Of a DNA stretch of 5,230 nucleotides, positions 1-4,344 are shown piece by piece. Position numbers and translations under genes: made by a program. Source of the DNA: SAR202 cluster bacterium (GTDB taxonomy: Bacteria; Chloroflexota; Dehalococcoidia; UBA3495). Location of the stretch: assembly GCA_009392075.1 (NCBI GenBank), contig VFHG01000224.1, positions 1 through 5,230 of the forward strand, written 5' to 3'. Positions within the stretch are counted from its first letter, which is position 1. Every line of letters begins with the position of its first letter. The notes under the pieces were generated by a model. The model did no database searches. It saw only the letters and a program-made list of their open reading frames with translations, and was not told the origin of the DNA.

Positions 1-1
1 G

Positions 2-112
2 TTTCTTGCCTTAGGTGGCTTTTCTACGGTAGGATTCTTCTCCTTTGGAGCGCTACTGCTCTCAACCGTGGTGCTGCAATTTGGCATGGGCGCCCGTAAG
101 CCCTCAGAATAG
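2..112 (+). CDS. C-terminal end of a membrane protein (5' truncated by window edge)
   Basis: Frame 2 is open from the first base to a TAG at 110-112 and encodes 36 residues. The stretch is almost wholly hydrophobic and rich in Gly, Phe, Leu and Val (it includes GFFSFGALLL and STVVLQFGMG). It ends in a short polar tail, ARKPSE. This is what the last transmembrane helix of a multi-pass protein looks like. The basic residues after the helix predict a cytoplasmic C-terminus by the positive-inside rule. An MFS-type transporter would fit this ending, but there are too few residues to name a family. The other two plus frames lack this hydrophobic signature; frame 1 meets a stop near position 100. 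The start and most of the gene lie upstream of the window. Confidence 0.6.
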   Translation, partial: FLALGGFSTVGFFSFGALLLSTVVLQFGMGARKPSE

Positions 113-149
113 GGCAAACTAGGAGTTCCCCTTGGAAATTTTGGTTTAG

Positions 150-458
150 ATGTTGGAGCACAACGGAATACGGTGGGGTTACGTTTTCTTGAAGGCTTCG
201 TCGTACCTCGGCATAGACGAATTCCAGGATTTGATGGTGCAAGCCGTGGAGATGTTTTTGGCAGGTGAAACCGAACGGAACGTCAAGGGGCCCGAGTACG
301 AAGGACGGCTCTACACCGAACAACGCTACGAACTAATTGGTACCATGGGCGGCCAACGTTTCGACGCCAATCTAGAGACCTCCCGCGGCCATGACAACGC
401 ATCATTCCTGGTGAACGAGCAGACCAAGGGCATCGGGGCTGCTATATCCCTCAACTAA
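150..458 (+). CDS. Unrecognised 102-residue protein, possibly the remnant of a longer gene
   Basis: The frame runs from ATG 150 to TAA 456-458 and gives a soluble, acidic to neutral 102-residue product. It has no signal peptide, membrane segment or cysteine cluster. Codon choice resembles the confident genes nearby (many C/G-ending codons with Asp, Glu and Gly), which supports real coding. The N-terminal half (DEFQDLMVQAVEMFLAG) looks helical. The C-terminal half is rich in Gly, Thr and Asn and could be beta or loop. I do not recognise a family. The start is doubtful: no Shine-Dalgarno lies at the right distance from ATG 150. The strong AGGAG at 121-125 instead serves a TTG at 132, whose frame is the same but is closed by TAG at 147-149, directly before this ATG. 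Either the ORF is translated by coupling from that mini-ORF, or a nonsense change has split one gene. A gene fragment is also possible. The 37-nt gap to the upstream membrane gene allows co-transcription. Confidence 0.42.
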   Translation: MLEHNGIRWGYVFLKASSYLGIDEFQDLMVQAVEMFLAGETERNVKGPEYEGRLYTEQRYELIGTMGGQRFDANLETSRGHDNASFLVNEQTKGIGAAISLN

Positions 459-469
459 CGGGCCAGCCG

Positions 470-498
470 TTGACTCCAAACTCTGCCTAATTTACACT
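470..498 (+). promoter_or_regulatory. Candidate sigma70-type promoter for the hydrolase operon
   Basis: A -35 box TTGACT (470-475, five of six consensus bases) is separated by 17 bases, the ideal spacing, from a -10 box TACACT (493-498, four of six). Transcription would begin near 504-506. That leaves a leader of about 28 nt to the ATG at 534, or about 46 nt to the ATG at 552. The site lies in the short non-coding gap between the small unrecognised ORF and the three-gene operon, where a promoter is expected. A second -10-like hexamer, TATATT at 522-527, is treated separately. Confidence 0.5.
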
Positions 499-521
499 CC
501 AAATCTCTTTCGGGTGACCCG

Positions 522-527
522 TATATT
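522..527 (+). promoter_or_regulatory. Alternative -10 element that would give a leaderless transcript
   Basis: TATATT (five of six matches to TATAAT) ends six bases before the A of ATG 534. At that distance transcription would start on or next to the A of the ATG, which is the arrangement known for leaderless genes in several phyla. No good -35 box lies 16-18 bases upstream (the window there is CCAAAT). The element is therefore weaker than the 470-498 promoter as a classical site, but it could explain why ATG 534 has no Shine-Dalgarno. Confidence 0.28.
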
Positions 528-542
528 GGCTAGATGCCTCGT

Positions 543-547
543 GAGGA
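543..547 (+). promoter_or_regulatory. Shine-Dalgarno GAGGA favouring the ATG at 552
   Basis: GAGGA ends four bases before ATG 552, a workable though slightly short spacing. The other candidate start, ATG 534, is preceded by TATATTGGCTAG, which holds no purine-rich ribosome site. This is the main reason for preferring 552, six codons downstream, as the start of the M19-like hydrolase. Confidence 0.5.
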
Positions 548-551
548 ACAA

Positions 552-1667
552 ATGACCAGTATCAGCGACTTCCTGATGTCCAAAGAGATCGGACGGGTGC
601 CGTCCTCAACCGTCCCATTGAACTCCGAGGAGGAATCCCGGTTCCAGAGTCTGGCCGAAGAGTCGGTGATGATCGATGTGCACCAACACCCGTTCGTGCT
701 GCCCGAAGCCATGGACCGCTTCGTCGATTTCCTGCGCACAAACCGCTATCACTGGGGTTTCGAGGCAGTGACCCACGGCGGCTGGTCCACGGTGACTACC
801 TCTAACGTCTTTGGGGCCCTGCAGAACGCCACCGAGATGTCGTTCGTGGAGTACGAGGACGTAGCCAACGAGGTAGGCATGATGCTGGCGGATGTGTCGG
901 CCCAAGAGAATGTCGTTCGGGTGGGCAACGCCAACGAGATCATGGCGGCCAAACAAGCCGGGATTGTGGGATTCATGCCCACCCTGGAGCATTTGCCCAT
1001 CGGTAACCGCCTGGAGCGCGTGGACCAACTCCACTCCATGGGCGTTAGGCTGGCGGGCATCACCTACAACCGCAAGAACTACATCGGCGACGGCATGTAC
1101 GAGCGCAATCCCGGCGGACTCAGTGAGTTTGGCATCCAGGTTATCCACCGCATGAACGATATCGGCATGGCCATCGACCTCTCCCATGCCTCCACGCCCA
1201 CGGTGATGGACGCCATCGAATTCTCCAAGGCGCCAGTGGTCTTCAGCCACAACGCTGCCTACACCCTCCGGCCCACGGTACGCACCAGAAAGGACGAGGA
1301 GTTGAAGGCCTGCGCCGCCAAGGGCGGCCTGGTCTGCATCACCGCTGTGCCTAACGCCCTCAGCGACGACCCGGAACAGGACATCGAATGCGTCCTGGAC
1401 CACTACGACTACATGGTCAACTTGATCGGCGTCGACCACGTCGGCATCGGCACCGACACGGTCATCGGGGACCACATGATGTTCCAGCACTACATGCTAG
1501 GCCGCTCCCTGGAGGAGATGCCGGCCCCATATCTAAACGGTCTGGAATCGCCGGCCGACGGCAAGAACATCATCCGTGGCCTGATCCGGCGGGGACACTC
1601 TGACGAAGACGTCAAAAAGATTGTCGGCGGCAACGCCCTGGATTTCTTCCGCCGGGTCATGAAGTAG
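552..1667 (+). CDS. Peptidase family M19 (renal/membrane dipeptidase-like) metallohydrolase
   Basis: This encodes a cytoplasmic TIM-barrel metal hydrolase of the M19 family, whose known members split dipeptides and some amides with a two-zinc centre. From ATG 552 it is 371 residues, normal for bacterial members; ATG 534 would add six. No signal peptide or lipobox is visible. The family landmarks appear in order. The first metal motif is DVHQH (His44, His46). A bridging Glu146 sits in PTLEHLP. GLSEFG and IDLSH follow with His212. His233 lies in VVFSHNAAY, the substrate-binding Arg is about residue 244, and Asp302 lies in GIGTD. The C-terminal helix ends in GNALDFFRRVM. In human renal dipeptidase the first motif is HxD (His20, Asp22); here the Asp is His, which may change metal affinity or substrate. 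It is the first gene of a coupled operon, with its TAG stop abutting the next ATG. Family membership is sure. Dipeptides as the true substrate are not, given the catabolic-looking neighbours. Confidence 0.92.
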   Translation: MTSISDFLMSKEIGRVPSSTVPLNSEEESRFQSLAEESVMIDVHQHPFVLPEAMDRFVDFLRTNRYHWGFEAVTHGGWSTVTTSNVFGALQNATEMSFVEYEDVANEVGMMLADVSAQENVVRVGNANEIMAAKQAGIVGFMPTLEHLPIGNRLERVDQLHSMGVRLAGITYNRKNYIGDGMYERNPGGLSEFGIQVIHRMNDIGMAIDLSHASTPTVMDAIEFSKAPVVFSHNAAYTLRPTVRTRKDEELKACAAKGGLVCITAVPNALSDDPEQDIECVLDHYDYMVNLIGVDHVGIGTDTVIGDHMMFQHYMLGRSLEEMPAPYLNGLESPADGKNIIRGLIRRGHSDEDVKKIVGGNALDFFRRVMK

Positions 1668-2744
1668 ATGCCTGAACCTTTCATCACCACCGTGGTCGGC
1701 AGCATGCCCAAACCGCCTTGGCTCTACCATCAGAAGCCGATGGACAGCAAGGGCTTCGACCATCACTACACTGGCTCCGACTGGGCGCTGACCGGAGACC
1801 CTTTGCGCGACGCCCAGGACGATGCAGTGCGGCTGGCGGTCTACGACCAAGAAACAGCCGGTGTCCGAATCATCAGCGACGGCGAACAGCGAAGGAAGTC
1901 TTACCTCACGCACATCACCTCGCAACTCGGCGGCTTCGATTACGAGAACCGGGCTGAAAAGTGGATTCGTGACGGCAGACGCCTGGCCCAGGTGGGGCGC
2001 TGTACCGGTCCGGTGGAATGGCTCGGGCCCATGGTGGTGGATGACCTCCGGTTCCTGTTGACCAACACGACTTCGCCGGTCAAAGTCACCCTGCCCGGTC
2101 CCATGACCGTTGTCGATTCTACCTATGACGATTATTACGGCGACGAGCGGAAGTTAGCCATGGCGGTAGCCGATGCCATCAACAAAGAGGCCAAGGCCCT
2201 AGACGCTCTGGGTCCGGCGGTGATCCAGTTCGACGAGCCGGTGTTCAGCCGTTACCCCGAGAAGGTAGCAGACTGGGGTATCGAGGCCCTGAACCGTTGC
2301 GCGGACGGTCTACGCGCTCAGACGGCGGTGCACGTTTGCTACAGCTATACCATCCCGGGCGTAGAGCGCCCCATCAAGCCCAGTTATCCCCAGATACTGG
2401 CCGAACTTGAGAAATCTACGATCGACCAACTGGCCTTGGAGTTTCAAGCGCCGCAGCTGGATCCCGCGTTGTTGGAACTGTGTCCGTCAAAGACCGTGCT
2501 TTTCGGATGCGTCGACAATGCCGACCCAGAGATTGAGAACGCTGAATCGATCGCCCAGAGACTCTTGGCGGCGGCCGAACACCATGACCCGGAAATGCTC
2601 CAAGCCGCGCCCGACTGCGGCCTGGTGTTGTTGAGCCAGGCGACTGCCAGAGCGAAGCTTTCAGCCCTATTCCGCGGCACCCAGATAGCCCGAGACCGGC
2701 TAGCCGACCCAAGAGGAAGAGCACATGGCCACCACCACGACTGA
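1668..2744 (+). CDS. MetE-like cobalamin-independent methyltransferase, catalytic-domain-only form
   Basis: The 358-residue product matches the C-terminal catalytic barrel of cobalamin-independent methionine synthase and lacks the N-terminal half of the roughly 750-residue enzyme, as in archaeal and stand-alone MetE-like proteins. All four zinc ligands of MetE have counterparts: His222 and Cys224 in VHVCYS, Glu258 in LALEFQ, and Cys317 in PDCGL. Homocysteine-contact positions also appear kept: Ser12 in VGSMPKP, Glu73 in SDGEQ, and Asp189 in FDEPVF. Two things deviate. The 'GPxTxxxW' folate-side segment reads LPGPMTVVDST without the Trp. The usual KTR after PDCGL is replaced by VLL. A methyl or alkyl transfer to a thiol is thus likely, but the donor may not be methyltetrahydrofolate. 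The same fold also serves epoxyalkane:coenzyme M transferases. The start is set by GSMPKP close to the N-terminus and by direct coupling (TAGATG) to the hydrolase stop; no strong Shine-Dalgarno is present. The last six residues, HGHHHD, come from overlap with the next gene. Confidence 0.88.
   Translation: MPEPFITTVVGSMPKPPWLYHQKPMDSKGFDHHYTGSDWALTGDPLRDAQDDAVRLAVYDQETAGVRIISDGEQRRKSYLTHITSQLGGFDYENRAEKWIRDGRRLAQVGRCTGPVEWLGPMVVDDLRFLLTNTTSPVKVTLPGPMTVVDSTYDDYYGDERKLAMAVADAINKEAKALDALGPAVIQFDEPVFSRYPEKVADWGIEALNRCADGLRAQTAVHVCYSYTIPGVERPIKPSYPQILAELEKSTIDQLALEFQAPQLDPALLELCPSKTVLFGCVDNADPEIENAESIAQRLLAAAEHHDPEMLQAAPDCGLVLLSQATARAKLSALFRGTQIARDRLADPRGRAHGHHHD
2713..2718 (+). promoter_or_regulatory. 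Ribosome binding site of the crotonase gene, inside the upstream gene
   Basis: GAGGAA ends six bases before ATG 2725, optimal spacing. It lies wholly within the last codons of the MetE-like gene. This fixes the crotonase start at 2725 and makes the 20-nt gene overlap (2725-2744) genuine rather than an artefact of choosing too early a start. Confidence 0.7.
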
Positions 2745-3552
2745 TTCAGGCACTGAATTTCAGCACATAACGCTCGAGCGCCACGACTATCTGGCGGTGC
2801 TAACACTGCAGCGTCCCGACCGGCTGAACGCCCTCAACCGTGAGATGGGGCTGGAGTTGCACGTAGCTTTGGACCAACTTGCCGGCGAGTTCCCTGAAAC
2901 AAGGGTCGTCATAATCACCGGTGCCGGCCGTGGGTTCTGCTCCGGGGCCGACGTGGGCGATATGCCGAAACGAATGGCCGCGGGCGGCGACCGAGCCGCC
3001 GGCACACCCGACGAAGGGCCGTCCATCACCATGCGCTTGGCGCCGCACCTGCGGGAGATTCCTCAGCCCATCATCGCCGCGGTGAACGGCGTTGCGGCCG
3101 GGGCGGGGTTGGGAATCGCACTGTCATGCGACATCAGGATAGCCTCGGAATCGGCCCGGTTCAGCTCGGTATTCGTCAAGCGGTCGCTGGTACCAGACGC
3201 CGGTGTTTCCGAGATTTTGGGCGCGTTGGTTGGGCCGGGCATCGCCGCCGAGATGGCCTACACCGGCCGGGTCTACGATGCCCCTTGGGCCTTAGAGAAA
3301 GGGCTGGTCAACCGGGTGGTTCCCGCCGATGAATTGTTGGCCCAGGCCGAATCCCTGGCCCTGGAGATAGCCGCCAATCCGCCCTTGGCTGTGAAAGCCA
3401 CGAAAGCACTGTTAAACAGCCACTACCCGGACCTAAACCGAGTCATCGAGACCGAGCATCGGGCCAACGACCCGGTTAAAGGCACCTCCGACCAGATGGA
3501 AGCCATCCAAGCATTTCTGGAGAAACGGGAGCCCAAGTTCACCGGGAGCTAG
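2725..3552 (+). CDS. Crotonase (enoyl-CoA hydratase/isomerase family), PaaG-like active site
   Basis: This is a 275-residue soluble acyl-CoA enzyme of normal length for the crotonase superfamily. The order of motifs is typical: PDRLNALNREM (31-41, CoA side), GAGRGFCSGADV (66-77, first oxyanion-hole segment), PIIAAVNGVAAGAGLGIAL (115-133, second oxyanion segment), CDIRIAS, and the C-terminal GLVNRVVP and KATKALL segments. The two glutamates that hydratases use (Glu144 and Glu164 in rat mitochondrial hydratase) align here with Gly130 and Phe150, so plain hydration is unlikely. Asp158 in LVPDAG stands where dienoyl-CoA isomerase and PaaG-type ring-epoxide/oxepin isomerases keep a catalytic Asp. 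Isomerisation of an enoyl-, dienoyl- or ring-CoA substrate is therefore the better inference. The gene overlaps the MetE-like gene by 20 nt, so translation is probably coupled. It is the last gene of the operon, and a 142-base gap follows. Confidence 0.92.
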   Translation: MATTTTDSGTEFQHITLERHDYLAVLTLQRPDRLNALNREMGLELHVALDQLAGEFPETRVVIITGAGRGFCSGADVGDMPKRMAAGGDRAAGTPDEGPSITMRLAPHLREIPQPIIAAVNGVAAGAGLGIALSCDIRIASESARFSSVFVKRSLVPDAGVSEILGALVGPGIAAEMAYTGRVYDAPWALEKGLVNRVVPADELLAQAESLALEIAANPPLAVKATKALLNSHYPDLNRVIETEHRANDPVKGTSDQMEAIQAFLEKREPKFTGS

Positions 3553-3603
3553 GCCGCCCCATCCAAAATCCCAGTCACCGCGTATCTAATATACGGCCGG
3601 GCT

Positions 3604-3620
3604 AACCCTTAAAAGGGGTT
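3604..3620 (+). terminator. Weak hairpin after the crotonase operon
   Basis: AACCCTT (3604-3610) can pair with AAGGGGTT (3614-3620 used) to form a seven-base-pair stem with one G-U pair and an AAA loop, 51 nt after the crotonase stop. No U-run follows (the next bases are TATG), so it is not a standard intrinsic terminator. It could be a transcript-end structure or part of the next gene's promoter region. Between 3553 and 3694 I see no other gene and no convincing -35/-10 pair; TATGCT at 3621-3626 is the best -10-like hexamer and has no matching -35. Confidence 0.25.
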
Positions 3621-3663
3621 TATGCTAAGCTGGCCAGACCGCCATTGGAACGAATCCCAGAAC

Positions 3664-3680
3664 CGATCCCTTGGGGATCG
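3664..3680 (+). promoter_or_regulatory. Hairpin in the leader of the zinc-ribbon gene
   Basis: CGATCCC (3664-3670) is perfectly complementary to GGGATCG (3674-3680), with a three-base loop TTG. This is a seven-base-pair, G+C-rich stem that ends three bases before the AAGGA ribosome site at 3684. Its place suggests an RNA structure able to affect ribosome access or mRNA stability. It could equally be a palindromic operator in DNA. Which of these applies, if any, cannot be told from one sequence. Confidence 0.4.
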
Positions 3681-3683
3681 AGT

Positions 3684-3688
3684 AAGGA
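3684..3688 (+). promoter_or_regulatory. Shine-Dalgarno that sets a TTG start
   Basis: AAGGA ends six bases before TTG 3695, near-ideal spacing. The first zinc-ribbon cysteine pair (CPRC) begins at the third residue, so no later start could keep the domain whole. There is no ATG in the right place. TTG is therefore well supported as the start codon. Confidence 0.72.
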
Positions 3689-3694
3689 ACCAGA

Positions 3695-4132
3695 TTGAAC
3701 TGTCCACGTTGCGACGTCGCTTTAGACGAGAAAAAGTTCAAGGATATTGACGTAGACCACTGCCCTCAGTGCAAGGGGCTATGGCTCGATTTCCATGAGT
3801 TGGACCAACTAGAAGACCACTCCATGGACGAGGACAGCCGGAAGGGGATGGTCGAGTACGCCCGGCGTGAGAGCGACATTTCCTGTCCTCATTGCAACGA
3901 ACCCATGGAAACGTTCAACTACCGTGCCCACGACCTGCCCATCGACCACTGCAAGAACGAACACGGCTACTGGCTGGACGAAGGTGAAGAAAAAAAGGTT
4001 TTGGAGATCATGAAGCAGCGCATCCAAGACCTGAAACGTAGCGACTCCGCCGAGGTGTCCTGGTCCAAGTTCCTGGAACGCGGCGGGACTCGTTCCTTCC
4101 TCACCAAGGTCAAGGATCTATTTACAGGGTAA
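3695..4132 (+). CDS. Double zinc-ribbon protein (TFIIB-type zinc finger domain, zf-TFIIB)
   Basis: This is a 145-residue cytoplasmic protein with two copies of the bacterial zf-TFIIB zinc ribbon, pattern CPxC ... CPxCxGxWLDxxEL. The first copy has Cys3 and Cys6, then Cys23 and Cys26, followed by KGLWLDFHEL (27-36). The second has Cys64 and Cys67, then Cys86 and His90 in HCKNEHGYWLDEGE. There the last pair is C-x3-H instead of C-x2-C, a variant I have seen in this family. A lysine- and glutamate-rich helix (about 98-115) and a basic tail ending in FLTKVKDLFTG follow. Such proteins are widespread, and their biochemical role is mostly unknown; nucleic-acid or protein binding is a guess from the fold. 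It begins at TTG 3695 with a good ribosome site and has a hairpin in its leader. The 142-base gap from the operon suggests its own transcription unit. It faces the HpaB-like gene tail to tail. Confidence 0.9.
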   Translation: MNCPRCDVALDEKKFKDIDVDHCPQCKGLWLDFHELDQLEDHSMDEDSRKGMVEYARRESDISCPHCNEPMETFNYRAHDLPIDHCKNEHGYWLDEGEEKKVLEIMKQRIQDLKRSDSAEVSWSKFLERGGTRSFLTKVKDLFTG

Positions 4133-4153
4133 CGGCGTACTCGCAGCCACTAT

Positions 4154-4173
4154 TAGGTCCGATTCACGACCTA
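4154..4173. terminator. Small hairpin between convergent genes, possible terminator
   Basis: TAGGTC (4154-4159) and GACCTA (4168-4173) form a six-base-pair stem with an eight-base loop. It starts 21 nt after the zinc-ribbon stop. No U-run follows on either strand, so the call rests on position and symmetry only. The larger repeat that starts at 4181 may do the same job for both convergent genes. Confidence 0.3.
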
Positions 4174-4180
4174 GCCCATC

Positions 4181-4283
4181 TGTCATTCCGAGGCAGTAGT
4201 CGAGGAATCTCGTTGCCATTCTTAACCATCTTGCACTAAAGCAACGAAACCCTTCGCGCGCTTACGGCGCTATCAGGGTGACA
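4181..4283. repeat. Dispersed inverted-repeat element (MITE/REP-like) of about 103 bp
   Basis: The element starts TGTCATTCCGAG and ends CAGGGTGACA. The ends pair over eight positions (4181-4188 with 4276-4283, including two G-U pairs). A nested perfect seven-base stem, TCGTTGC (4210-4216) with GCAACGA (4241-4247), encloses a 24-base loop. A third arm, CCCT (4250-4253) with AGGG (4275-4278) around GCGC/GCGC (4258-4261, 4267-4270), can form a hairpin that competes with the outer stem. From memory, halves of this kind (TGTCATTCCGAG...GAGGAATCT and CCCTTCG...CAGGGTGACA) recur many times in intergenic DNA of various bacteria, including Chloroflexota. No open reading frame or transposase is inside. 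It sits between convergent genes, the usual place for such elements, and could serve as a two-way transcript end. Exact edges are set by the terminal pairing only. Confidence 0.62.
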
Positions 4284-4344
4284 TCAACTGGCATGGACCG
4301 ATTTCCCTAAACTAGAAGAGCGAATCGACTCTGTCCGGGAAGGT

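Noticed and set aside
24..323. 99-codon minus-strand frame across the membrane-protein end and the small ORF
   Set aside because: It crosses both a hydrophobic coding tail and the gap on the other strand, has no ribosome site that I can see, and matches nothing known.
606..1490. 294-codon open frame on the minus strand opposite the M19 gene
   Set aside because: It mirrors the plus-strand gene, whose third-position G/C bias removes antisense stops. Its product is an odd, Val/His/Asp-rich sequence without domains, and the plus-strand protein has clear family motifs.
3581..3595. CGTAT/ATACG hairpin as terminator of the operon
   Set aside because: Only five A+T-rich pairs with a five-base loop and no U-run. 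Such a stem is expected by chance.
4317..4332. AGAG/CTCT hairpin just after the HpaB-like stop
   Set aside because: A four-base-pair stem with an eight-base loop and no U-run on the minus strand is too weak to call.
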